DNA from: Defluviicoccus sp.
Lineage (GTDB): Bacteria > Pseudomonadota > Alphaproteobacteria > MPNO01
Assembly (NCBI GenBank): GCA_028821395.1
Contig: JAPPGP010000222.1
Span: 1-64,000 of the forward strand
Length of the DNA stretch: 64,000 bases
Direction: 5' to 3'
Shown here: positions 47,123-55,652 of the stretch, one piece after another
Layout: the number at the start of each line of letters is the position of its first letter
How positions within the stretch are numbered: the first letter of the stretch is position 1
The notes under the pieces: generated by a model
What the model was told of the DNA's origin: nothing
Databases searched by the model: none
Seen by the model: the letters and a program-made list of their open reading frames with translations, nothing else
Position numbers and translations under genes: made by a program

Positions 47123-48115
47123 ATGACCGCGGCCCCGTCCTGCGTCCTTGTCGCCCACGACCCTGCCGCCGAGGCGCGCAGCGTCTACCGCCACGAGCTC
47201 GGTGCGCGCTCCGAGCTGCTCTTCCGGACCGATCTCGCGCCGGGAGACTGGGAAGCCGCGCGGGCGCGGGCGCGCGTGCTGATCGCCCAAAACCCCCGGA
47301 TCGAGATCGCGGCGGACGACGTCGCCGCGATGGCCTCGCTCGGTTTCGTCCAGCTCCTGACCGCGGGGGTCGACCACGTGCCGCTGCATCTCTTCCCGCG
47401 CGACTTGCCGATCGCCTCAAATGCGGGCGCGTTCGCGGGCCCGATGGCGGAGTTCGCGCTGGCGATGACGCTGGCCGCCGCCAAGCGCCTCCCGGTCGAG
47501 CACCGGGAGATGCGCGACGGGCGGTTCAACCAGTTCGTCGCCAACCGGACGCTGGACGGGGCGGTCTGCGCGATAATCGGCTTCGGCGGCGTCGGGCGGC
47601 AGGCGGCGCGGCTGTTCCGGGCGCTGGGCGCCGGGATCCTCGCCATCAACCGCAGCGGCGAGACCGGCGAGACGGTGGCGTTCATCGGCACCCTGGCGGC
47701 GCTGGAAGACGTGCTCCGCGCCGCCGATGTCGTCCTGGTGTCGCTGTCGCTGACAGATGCGACGGCGGGGCTGATCGGCGCGCGCGAGCTCGGCTGGATG
47801 AAGGACGACGCGATCCTGGTCAATGTCGCGCGCGGCGAGATCGTCGACCAGGGCGCGCTCTATCGCCACCTCGTGGCCAACCCGCGGTTCTTCGCCTGCC
47901 TGGAGTCGTGGTGGGTCGAGCCGGTGCGGCACGGGGAGTTCCGCATCGACCACCCCTTCCTCGACCTTCCCAATGTCATCGCCGCGCCGCACAATTCGGC
48001 CAGCGTGGCGGGCGCGCAGGCCGAGGCGGTGCGGCTCGGCGCGCGCAACGTGCGCCGCTGGCTGGACGGCGAGACGCCCCGCAGCCTGCTGGGCGCGGAC
48101 GAACGCGGCGACTGA
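47123..48115 (+). CDS. D-2-hydroxyacid dehydrogenase
   Basis: A 330-residue NAD-linked dehydrogenase. Rossmann motif GFGGVGRQAARLF, catalytic Arg in VNVARGEIVD, Glu in ACLESWWVEP and His in APHNSASV. Reduces or oxidises a 2-oxo/2-hydroxy acid pair, fitting a ring-cleavage product of the FAH-type enzyme. GGAG at 47110-47114 favours ATG 47123 over GTG 47114. The GST gene follows 10 bp later. Confidence 0.93.
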   Translation: MTAAPSCVLVAHDPAAEARSVYRHELGARSELLFRTDLAPGDWEAARARARVLIAQNPRIEIAADDVAAMASLGFVQLLTAGVDHVPLHLFPRDLPIASNAGAFAGPMAEFALAMTLAAAKRLPVEHREMRDGRFNQFVANRTLDGAVCAIIGFGGVGRQAARLFRALGAGILAINRSGETGETVAFIGTLAALEDVLRAADVVLVSLSLTDATAGLIGARELGWMKDDAILVNVARGEIVDQGALYRHLVANPRFFACLESWWVEPVRHGEFRIDHPFLDLPNVIAAPHNSASVAGAQAEAVRLGARNVRRWLDGETPRSLLGADERGD

Positions 48116-48125
48116 GGGAGGAGAG

Positions 48126-48887
48126 ATGCTCGAGCTCCATCATTCCGGCCTGTCGACCTGCTCCAAGCAGGTGCGACTCGCGCTGGTCGAGAAGGGGTTG
48201 CCCTATGTCAGCCGCTATATCGAGCTCCAGCACCACGCGCATCTGAGCGCCGACTATCTGAAGCTCAACCCCTGGGGTGTGGTGCCGACGCTGGTCCACG
48301 ACGGGCGCCCCATCGTCAACTCGGCGGCGATCGCCGAGTACCTCGAGGACGTATTTCCCGATCCGCCGCTGCGCCCGTCCGACCCCGGGGCGCGGAGCCG
48401 CATGAGGCTCTGGACCTGGGCCGCCGACATGGTTCATCCGGCGTTGCAGAACGCGACCTATGACGGGGTGCTGAAGCAGAAGATGACCGATCTGGAGCCC
48501 GCCGAGATCGAGCGTTTGCTCCTTCGCATGCCCGCGCCCGAAAGACGGGAGCGTATGCGCCGGATCGTGGGCGGCGGTTTCGACCGGAACGAGATAGAGC
48601 ACGCTTTCGAGCGTCTTGGTTTCGTCATCGGACGGGCCGAGGACGATCTTACCGACGGGCCGTGGCTCGCCGGAGAGACATACTCGCTTGCCGACATCGG
48701 CATGCTCGCCATCGTCCACCGGGTGATCGAGCTGCGTCCCGCGATGCTCGACCGAGACCGGTTTTCCCGCGTCAACGAGTGGTACGACCGCCTGATGGCG
48801 CGCCCCGCCGTCCGGCGGGTCTACGCCGCCGGCACCGAGGAGACCCCGCCCCGGCCGAAGCAGCACACGATTTCCGGCATGGCCTAG
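48126..48887 (+). CDS. glutathione S-transferase family protein
   Basis: A 253-residue GST. The N-terminal thioredoxin-like domain has the catalytic STCSKQVR turn, the NPWGVVPTLVHDG cis-Pro loop and the glutathione-binding NSAAIAEYLED; the helical C-terminal domain contains GETYSLADIGMLAIVHR. In catabolic operons such GSTs isomerise or dechlorinate intermediates (maleylacetoacetate type). Strong GGAGGAG before the ATG. The 3' end overlaps the convergent TRAP fusion gene by 4 bp. Confidence 0.92.
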   Translation: MLELHHSGLSTCSKQVRLALVEKGLPYVSRYIELQHHAHLSADYLKLNPWGVVPTLVHDGRPIVNSAAIAEYLEDVFPDPPLRPSDPGARSRMRLWTWAADMVHPALQNATYDGVLKQKMTDLEPAEIERLLLRMPAPERRERMRRIVGGGFDRNEIEHAFERLGFVIGRAEDDLTDGPWLAGETYSLADIGMLAIVHRVIELRPAMLDRDRFSRVNEWYDRLMARPAVRRVYAAGTEETPPRPKQHTISGMA

Positions 48888-50833
48888 ACGAGCGCGAGCG
48901 CGATCCAGGGAAACACGGTGACCAGGATCAGGACGACCAGCATGGTCAGCGCGAACGGCGCGGCACCCCAGAAGATGTCCTCCACCTTGATGCGCCGGTC
49001 CTGCAGGTTGTTGTGGATCACGAAGCAGGCCAGGCCGAGCGGCGGCGTCAACAGCCCGATCTCGACCGCGATGATGGTCACGATCCCGAACCAGACGAGG
49101 TCGATGTCGAACGAGGCGAGCGCCGGCACCGCGAGCGGCACGGTGATCAGCATGATCGAACCGGCATCCAGAATGGTCCCGAGGAGAATCAGCACGACGA
49201 TGTAGACCGCGAGCAGGCCGGCATAGCCGAGCCCCGACGCGAGGATGTACTGCTCCATCAGGTTGGGGACGCCGGACATGGCGATCGTCCGGGAGTAGAG
49301 CTGGGCCGCGATCAGCAGGAAGCAGATCGCCGCGGTCACGTGCCCGGTCTCCGACAGCGCTTCCCAGAAGGTCTTCCAGGTCAGCTTTCGCTTGACCAGC
49401 GTCAGGATCAGCGCGCCCAGCGCGCCGACCGCGCCCGCCTCGGTCGCCGTGAACACCCCGCCATAGATCCCGCCGAGCACGATCAAGATCAAGAGCACGA
49501 TGGGCGCGATCTTGGTCGCGAGCTCGCGAGCGGACATCTCCGAGCGGGTCTCGCGCTCCAGCGTCTCGCGCGAGGCGACGCGGTCGGGAAAGCGGTGCGC
49601 CATGAACCAGATCAGCGCGCAATAGGCCGCCGACAGCAGCAGACCGGGGACGACACCCGCGATGAACAAATCGCCGATCGACGTCTCGGCGAGGATCCCG
49701 AAGAGGATCAGCAGCAGGCTCGGCGGGATCAGCATGCCGAGCACCGACGAGCCCGCCACCACGCCGACGGCGAAGCGCGGCCGGTAGCCGAGCCGCAGCA
49801 TCTCCGGCACCGCGACCTTGGTGAAGACCGACGCGGAGGCGATCGAGGTCCCGGTCACCGCGGCGAAGACCGCGTTCGCCCCCACCGTCGCGGTCCCGAG
49901 CCCCGCCTTGAACCGTCGGAACAGGTGGTTGGCGACATCGTAGGTGTCCTTGCCGATGTCGGAGACGCTGACGAACAGCCCCATCAGCACGAACAGCGGG
50001 ATGACGCCGAACTCGTAGCGCTGCAACCCTTCGGATGCCGCCAGCGCCATCAGTCTCCCGGCGATCTCGAAATTGTCGCGCATGATCCAGACGCAGACGA
50101 AGGAGAGCAGCGAGAGCGCGACCCCGACATGGACGCCGACATAGACCAGGAACAGGACGAAGAGCACCGAAATCACAGCGATCTGCGCCCGGCTGAAGTC
50201 GAACGCGGTGCCGAGGGCGAGGAAGACCAGCGCGACGGCGATGGCGGCGGCGATGCCCGCGAGCGGACCGCCCAGCTCCCGGTCGCCCTCCCGCCGCTGG
50301 CGCGCGATGAACCGGAGATCGACCCGCAGCTCGCGCAGGAACTGGACCGCGCAGAACCCCGCGCCGAGGACCAGAAAGAGCTTGAAGGGCCAGATCGCGA
50401 TCGTCACGTCGCCCTCCAGCCCGGCATAGGTGTTGCGCTCCCAGGCCCGCTCGAAGATCGGCAGGACATAGAGGACGATCCCCGCCATCAGGACGGCGCC
50501 GGCGAGGTGGTAAATCGCCTGCAGGGTATGGCCGAGCATCGCCCGGGAGCTGAGCAGGCGGCCGATCAGGACGTCGGAACGCGTCATCCGCCCGCCCCGG
50601 AGCGCGGCGGCGAGCTGGACGAAGACGATGGCGACGATCGACAGCTCGATCAGCAGCGGCACGCCGCTGATCGGCGCGCTGAACAGGAACCGCGCGAACA
50701 CGTCGGCGTTGATCGCCACCATGATCGCGAAGATCCAGAGCGTGCCGATCGCGTTCAGCCCGGAGATCGCCCAATCGACCGCGACCATGGGGTCGCAGCG
50801 CCGCACCGCGCCGGGGGCGGACCTGTCGGCCAT
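48884..50833 (-). CDS. TRAP transporter fused permease (DctQM)
   Basis: A 649-residue natural fusion of small and large TRAP permeases. Residues 1-190 hold DctQ-like helices (VFARFLFSAPISGVPLLIE), then a linker helix pair, then a DctM domain from about 215 with LGMLIPPSLLLILFGI and GSIMLITVPLAVP. About 16-17 membrane segments overall. Its receptor gene lies 76 bp upstream. The only fused TRAP permease in the window. Confidence 0.93.
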   Translation of the reverse strand: MADRSAPGAVRRCDPMVAVDWAISGLNAIGTLWIFAIMVAINADVFARFLFSAPISGVPLLIELSIVAIVFVQLAAALRGGRMTRSDVLIGRLLSSRAMLGHTLQAIYHLAGAVLMAGIVLYVLPIFERAWERNTYAGLEGDVTIAIWPFKLFLVLGAGFCAVQFLRELRVDLRFIARQRREGDRELGGPLAGIAAAIAVALVFLALGTAFDFSRAQIAVISVLFVLFLVYVGVHVGVALSLLSFVCVWIMRDNFEIAGRLMALAASEGLQRYEFGVIPLFVLMGLFVSVSDIGKDTYDVANHLFRRFKAGLGTATVGANAVFAAVTGTSIASASVFTKVAVPEMLRLGYRPRFAVGVVAGSSVLGMLIPPSLLLILFGILAETSIGDLFIAGVVPGLLLSAAYCALIWFMAHRFPDRVASRETLERETRSEMSARELATKIAPIVLLILIVLGGIYGGVFTATEAGAVGALGALILTLVKRKLTWKTFWEALSETGHVTAAICFLLIAAQLYSRTIAMSGVPNLMEQYILASGLGYAGLLAVYIVVLILLGTILDAGSIMLITVPLAVPALASFDIDLVWFGIVTIIAVEIGLLTPPLGLACFVIHNNLQDRRIKVEDIFWGAAPFALTMLVVLILVTVFPWIALALV

Positions 50834-50909
50834 CGGCTATGCGCTCAGGCGAGCTTCCCCGGGCACGGCCGCGCGGTGCGGGCGCCCGGGGCGGGTCCGC
50901 GAAACGAGG

Positions 50910-51986
50910 CTATTCCCTGTCCCAGTCGCGGACGATCTCGGCCTTGGCGTCGCGCAGGCCCTGCATGTAGGCCGCGAGCACGCGCTGCCCCGGCTGGCCC
51001 TTCTTCTCCAGCCTCTCCGCCCACTGCTTGGCGACGTTGGGCAGGGCCCGCGCCCAGCGTTCCCGCTCCTCCGCCGGGAAGTCGGAGATCTTGGCTCCGG
51101 CCTTGGCCATGATGGATTCGAATTTTTTCGATTTGCCCAGGCTGACCGCCGCGTGGCGGTCCTGCCAGCCAACCGCCACCTCTCGGAAGATCGTCTGCAC
51201 CCAGCCGGGCAGCTTCTTCCAGGAATCGGTGTTGACGCTGAGCCCGGTGGCGGCGATCGCGCCGAAATTGACCTTGGTGAGGTAGGGCGCCGATTGGTAG
51301 ATCTTGTAGGGGAAGCCCAGCCCCCAGGAGACCGGGTAGCCGGAATAGACGCCGTTCTTGATGTGCAGATAGGCCTGAGCCATGCTCGAGCTCACCACCA
51401 CCGCGCCGGTATTGAGCAGGTAGTTGCCCATCGTGCCGCTGGCGCCGAGCTTGCGCCCCTTCAGGTCCTCGTAGCGCTTCACCGGATACTTGGTCATCAG
51501 GTGGATCGTGTCGTTGACCCCGGTGCCGAGATAGACCTGGTTGTAGCCGTGCCACACCTTGCCCATCTCCGGCACCTGTTTGTGGACGTCGCGCATGATC
51601 CGGGTCAGGGCATGGACGTCGGCGGTGCCGAACGGGACGTAGGTGGAGACGTTCTCCAGCGGCAGCTTGGATTCCTCGAAGACGTGGATCTGCACGCCCA
51701 CGTCGGCGATGCCGTCCTCGACCGCCTCCAGCACTTCGTGAAACTTCGCGAGCGTGAAGGAATAGGCCTGGGTCCACTCGATCCTGAAGTCCTTGCCCGA
51801 GGCGGCGATCCGCTTGTCGATTTCGGGGACGAAGTATTCCTTGGTGACCTGGACCGGGGTGACGATCGGCGGCGGCGCGCCGACCACGGTGAGCTTGATC
51901 GTCTTCGCATGAGCCGCGCCGGCGACAAGCGGAATCGCCGCCGCGCCGAGGACGAGGCACGCGTGCATTCGCCGAGTCGAAACCAT
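50910..51986 (-). CDS. TRAP-type solute-binding protein, conserved Arg replaced by Gly
   Basis: A 358-residue periplasmic receptor of the DctP family; signal peptide about 1-27 (ends AHAK). The helix-start block is EDLKGRKLGASGTMGNYLL: the Arg normally following KI/KL, which salt-bridges the substrate carboxylate, is Gly181. The usual GxxDG after it is GVYSG. The ligand may therefore be uncharged, cationic or bound in another way. A GGAGG site before ATG 51986 decides the start. Operon with the fused permease, divergent from the FAD monooxygenase. Confidence 0.9.
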   Translation of the reverse strand: MVSTRRMHACLVLGAAAIPLVAGAAHAKTIKLTVVGAPPPIVTPVQVTKEYFVPEIDKRIAASGKDFRIEWTQAYSFTLAKFHEVLEAVEDGIADVGVQIHVFEESKLPLENVSTYVPFGTADVHALTRIMRDVHKQVPEMGKVWHGYNQVYLGTGVNDTIHLMTKYPVKRYEDLKGRKLGASGTMGNYLLNTGAVVVSSSMAQAYLHIKNGVYSGYPVSWGLGFPYKIYQSAPYLTKVNFGAIAATGLSVNTDSWKKLPGWVQTIFREVAVGWQDRHAAVSLGKSKKFESIMAKAGAKISDFPAEERERWARALPNVAKQWAERLEKKGQPGQRVLAAYMQGLRDAKAEIVRDWDRE

Positions 51987-52052
51987 TTCAATCCTCCCAT
52001 CCGCGGGCTTGGTTCTTGCAGCCAAGCGGAAGCGTAGCACCCGGGCTTCGGC

Positions 52053-53345
52053 GTGCCCATGCATCCCGACCGCGGAGTGTGGTTAACTTGGGCGGGACAT
52101 GCGAAAGGCGGGCGCGCCATCTCGGACAAACCGCATGCGCTGGTGATCGGCGGCTCGGTCGGCGGGCTGCTCGCCGCCAGCCTGCTGCGTCAGGCGGGCT
52201 GGGAAGCGACGGTGTTCGAACGGACCGTGGGCGACCTCACCGGGCGCGGGGCGGGTCTCGGCCTTTCCGCCCAGCTGCTCGAGATCATGGACCGCATCGG
52301 CGCGCGGTTCGAGCCGTCGGCCGGGGTCGCGCATCTCAGCCAGGTCTGGATGAAGCGCGACGGCTCGATCGCCTTCGATCTCCACCGCCCGACGGTGGGC
52401 AGCAGCTGGGCCCGGGTGTACCGGCCGCTGCGCGATGCGGTGCCGGCGGGGATCTACCGCCAGGGGATGACGCTGCGGCGCGTCGAACAGGATACAGGGT
52501 CGGTTACCGCGCTCTTCGAGGACGGGACCCGCGTCGCCGCGGACCTGCTGGTCGCCGCCGACGGCGTGTTCTCCACCGTGCGGCGGCAGCTGATGCCGGA
52601 GACCGAACCGCGCTACGCCAGCTACGTCGCCTGGCGCGGCATCGTCGAGGAGCAGGACGTGCCGCGGGAGACCGTCGCCGGCATCGGCGGCCGGATCGTC
52701 TTCTGCTTCCCGCCGGGCGAGCTGCTCCTGACCATGGCGGTGCCGGGTCCGGGGGAGGACATGCGGCCGGGTCGCCGGCGCATCTACTTCATCTGGTACC
52801 GCCCGGCGGGCGCCGAAGCGCTCGACGACCTGTTCACCGACGAGGACGGCACGAACCACGGTATCTCGATTCCGCCGCCGCTCATACGGCCGGCGCTGGT
52901 CGCCGCGATGAAGGCCGACGCCCGGGAGCGGCTGCCAACCGTGGCCGCGGACATCGTCGAGCGCGTGCCGCAACCGCTGCTGCAGGCGATAACGGACATG
53001 GAATCAGCACGAATGGTGCATGGCCGGGTCGCGGTGATGGGCGATGCCGCTTTCGTCGCCCGGCCGCATTCCATCGGCGGGGTCTCGAAGGCCGCGCTGG
53101 ATGCACAATGCCTCGCGGATACGCTGGAGGCTTTGGGGGATACAGGTGCCGCGCTCGCGCGGTTCGAAACCGAGCAGCTCGAATTCGGGCGCCGGCTGGT
53201 GGCGCATTCGCGCTATCTGGGTGCGTTTCTCGAACACGGCGCGGACGCGCCGCCCGCCGATCCCGAGCGCATCATTCGGGACTACGGCGCCCCCAACCTG
53301 CTGCTCGACGTCGACCCCGCCCGATTCCAGGCAAGGATGCATTAG
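52053..53345 (+). CDS. FAD-dependent aromatic monooxygenase (dihydroxypyridine hydroxylase-like)
   Basis: A 430-residue flavoprotein hydroxylase. FAD motif VIGGSVGGLLAASLLRQAG with ER at the end of beta-2, the DG motif in VAADGVFSTVR, and the GD motif GDAAFVARPHSIGGVSKAA. The VIGGS start and the GDAAFVARPH block are those of 2,6-dihydroxypyridine and 6-hydroxynicotinate monooxygenases, so an N-heteroaromatic or phenolic acid is a plausible substrate. Start uncertain: ATG 52053 or GTG 52077, with the family similarity beginning about 25 residues in. Divergent from the TRAP receptor. Confidence 0.9.
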   Translation: MPMHPDRGVWLTWAGHAKGGRAISDKPHALVIGGSVGGLLAASLLRQAGWEATVFERTVGDLTGRGAGLGLSAQLLEIMDRIGARFEPSAGVAHLSQVWMKRDGSIAFDLHRPTVGSSWARVYRPLRDAVPAGIYRQGMTLRRVEQDTGSVTALFEDGTRVAADLLVAADGVFSTVRRQLMPETEPRYASYVAWRGIVEEQDVPRETVAGIGGRIVFCFPPGELLLTMAVPGPGEDMRPGRRRIYFIWYRPAGAEALDDLFTDEDGTNHGISIPPPLIRPALVAAMKADARERLPTVAADIVERVPQPLLQAITDMESARMVHGRVAVMGDAAFVARPHSIGGVSKAALDAQCLADTLEALGDTGAALARFETEQLEFGRRLVAHSRYLGAFLEHGADAPPADPERIIRDYGAPNLLLDVDPARFQARMH

Positions 53346-53392
53346 TGTCGTGTTTCAGAAATTCCTGTCTCTTCAAATCCCGTCCCCGCTGC

Positions 53393-53501
53393 GTCATGGC
53401 CGGACTTGTTCCGGCCATCCATGCTGCCGCCGCCTCGCCACCTCCGGCAACGTCCGGATTTTGCCCCGACCATGGATGCCCGGAACAAGTCCGGGCGTGA
53501 C
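53393..53501. repeat. paired palindromic repeat, copy C (inverted pair)
   Basis: Unit 53393-53420 (same sequence as 6525-6552) and a diverged inverted unit 53472-53501 with compensating stem changes (GCCCGGA/TCCGGGC). The compensation keeps the hairpin, suggesting selection on structure. It occupies the 239-bp gap between the monooxygenase and VOC genes, which shows no other feature. Confidence 0.82.
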
Positions 53502-53584
53502 GGGTGGAGAGACGGGGCATCGAAAGGCAACGAACTTCGGAACGGGCACACTAGCATCGCAAGACCGACCAAGGAGGCGAATCC

Positions 53585-54019
53585 ATGAGCGAGACCCAAA
53601 CCGACGCCCCGCGTCTCAACTGGCAGGGCTCGATCCACGAAGGCATCCCGGTTGCCACCGAGAAGCTGGACGCGTGCATCGACTTCTACACCAAGGTGCT
53701 GGATCTCAAGCTGCTGCCGCGCCCCAAGGCGCTGGACGATCTCGGCCCCGGCGCCTGGCTCGGCGACGAGAACGACAACGTCCAGTTCCACCTCATCGCC
53801 AACGACGTCGCGCTAAAGCCGGCGGAGGACGCCAATATCGAGCCCGCCGGGCGCCACACCGCCTGGCGCATCGGCGACGTCGATGCGTTTCGCGGCCGCA
53901 TGCGCGCGCTCGGCGTCCATTTCGAGGAGATCTCGAACCTGCTCGGCGAGCCCCAGCTCTTCGTCACCGATCCCCAGGGCCACACCTGGGAGTTCCAAGG
54001 ACCCATTGGCTCGAAGTGA
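53585..54019 (+). CDS. VOC (glyoxalase/dioxygenase superfamily) protein
   Basis: A 144-residue vicinal-oxygen-chelate protein with two beta-alpha-beta modules (HEGIPVATEKLDACIDFYTKVLDLKLLP and HTAWRIGDVDAFRGRMRALG) and the closing FVTDPQGHTWEFQGP. Likely metal ligands are His in EGI-preceding SIHEG and Glu in WEFQ. Single-domain members are lyases, isomerases or resistance proteins; the specific role is unclear. AGGAGG precedes the ATG. Confidence 0.87.
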   Translation: MSETQTDAPRLNWQGSIHEGIPVATEKLDACIDFYTKVLDLKLLPRPKALDDLGPGAWLGDENDNVQFHLIANDVALKPAEDANIEPAGRHTAWRIGDVDAFRGRMRALGVHFEEISNLLGEPQLFVTDPQGHTWEFQGPIGSK

Positions 54020-54076
54020 GGCGCTCCGATCCGGGACGCTCGACCGCCCGCGTCGCCGCTGCAAGGGGGGATCGGC

Positions 54077-55645
54077 CTACGCGCCGTCTTCGCCCCTGGC
54101 CTCGATCCACATCTCGCGCAACGCGTCTCGCCTGATCTTGCCGCGGTCGGATTTGGGGAGCGAATCGGCGAACACCACCGCCTTGGGGCACTTGAACGCG
54201 GGCAGGCTCGCCGCGCAATGCGCGTCGATTTCGGCCTCGCCGAGCGCGCGCCCGGGTCTCGCCACCACGTAGCACACCACCTCCTCGCCGTAGATCGGGT
54301 CGGGCACGCCGACGGCGGCGGCTTCGATTATGTCGTCGTGGCGCATCAGGATGTGGTCGATCTCCAGCGGGGCGATATTGACCCCGCCCCGGATGATCAA
54401 GTCCTTGGTCCGGCCGGTGACCCGCACGAACCCGTCCTCGTCCATGGTCGCGAGATCGCCGGTCCTGAGCCGCGCCAGGCTGTGGTCCTCCCACACCCCG
54501 TCGGGCGAGATCGTGGCGCGGCTGGTCTGCGGCCCGCCGACGGTGACCTCGCCCTCGACGCCCGGCGGGCAGGGCTTGCCGTCCGCGTCGACGATGACGA
54601 ATTCCTGGTGCCTGGCGGGCGGGCCGACGGTGCCCATGCGCCGCCGGTCGTGCCGGTTGCCGCAGATCCATCCCGCCTCGGACATGCCGTAGAGCTGGAG
54701 CAGGGTGACGCCGTACATCTCCTCGAAGCTGCGCCACTGGTCGGGGCTGAGCGGCGCCGTCGAGCAGGTCATCAGGCGCAGCGTCGGCACGTCGTCGGCG
54801 GCGATCCCGGCGGGCTCGTTGAGCAACATGTTCACCACCGTCGGCACGCCGGCGGCGAAGGTGATGCCGCAATCCCGGATCCAGCCGAAGAACCGCCCGT
54901 GCGAGAAGCGCCGGGCGATGTGTAGGGTGAGACCGGTCTGGAGGAAGGGCATCAGGCTGAGGATCTGGGCCGAGTTCCACCCGAAGGAGCGGTATTCGAG
55001 CGTGCGATCGTCCGCTGTCAGCCCCAGCATGTCGAGGGTGGACAATCCGCTCAGCCAATACGCGGTGTGGTCGAAGACGACGCATTTGGGCTTCGACGTG
55101 GTGCCCGAGGTGCAGAAGATCGCGGCGATGTCGGAAATGCCGTTGGCGGTCTCCACTTCGGGGCTCGCCGGCACCTCCCGCAGCCGGGCGAAGAAGCCGG
55201 CGCCGTCCCAGTCCCCGAAGATCTCGCGCGCCGCCGGGCTTCCGGCACCCATCGCCGCCGCGTCGAGGTCCTGGTGAACGAAGGTGAAGCGGGGCCCGAT
55301 ATTGGCGAGGATCTCGCCGACATGGGCCGCGTTCATCTCGACATTGAGTGGGCACACCACCGCGCCGAGACGCCAGATGCCGAGCCAGAGGACCAGCTTC
55401 TCCAGGCTCTCCTCCGACAGCAGCGCGACCCGGTCGCCGTGCCCGACGCCGCGAGTGCCGAGGAAATTGGCGACCCGGTTCGCCGCCGCGTGCAGCGTGG
55501 CGAAGTCGATCCTTCTGTCCCGGTCGAGATCGACGATGGCGGTCTTGCCGGGGTGCCGGTCGCGGTAGCGCGCGAGCAGCGCGGCCACCGGCTCGATGGG
55601 AAGCGCGAGGTCGTGCTCGCGGGTCGCGCGCTCGAAGATCGTCAT
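54077..55645 (-). CDS. AMP-dependent acyl-CoA synthetase/ligase
   Basis: A 522-residue adenylate-forming enzyme. P-loop CTSGTTSKPK, the YGMSE motif, the RTGDLATMDEDG hinge block, GRTKDLIIRGG and the C-terminal Lys in PKSDRGKIRR are intact. It activates a carboxylic acid to its CoA ester. ATG 55645 gives a normal N-terminus and lies 7 bp after the psuG stop, so it is co-transcribed with psuG. Confidence 0.93.
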   Translation of the reverse strand: MTIFERATREHDLALPIEPVAALLARYRDRHPGKTAIVDLDRDRRIDFATLHAAANRVANFLGTRGVGHGDRVALLSEESLEKLVLWLGIWRLGAVVCPLNVEMNAAHVGEILANIGPRFTFVHQDLDAAAMGAGSPAAREIFGDWDGAGFFARLREVPASPEVETANGISDIAAIFCTSGTTSKPKCVVFDHTAYWLSGLSTLDMLGLTADDRTLEYRSFGWNSAQILSLMPFLQTGLTLHIARRFSHGRFFGWIRDCGITFAAGVPTVVNMLLNEPAGIAADDVPTLRLMTCSTAPLSPDQWRSFEEMYGVTLLQLYGMSEAGWICGNRHDRRRMGTVGPPARHQEFVIVDADGKPCPPGVEGEVTVGGPQTSRATISPDGVWEDHSLARLRTGDLATMDEDGFVRVTGRTKDLIIRGGVNIAPLEIDHILMRHDDIIEAAAVGVPDPIYGEEVVCYVVARPGRALGEAEIDAHCAASLPAFKCPKAVVFADSLPKSDRGKIRRDALREMWIEARGEDGA

Positions 55646-55652
55646 GCTCCTC

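Noticed and set aside
48662-51112. 816-codon plus-strand open frame across the TRAP fusion gene
   Set aside because: Antisense shadow; Arg/Asp/Gln/His-rich low-complexity translation with no recognisable domain, while the minus-strand frame is a clear DctQM.
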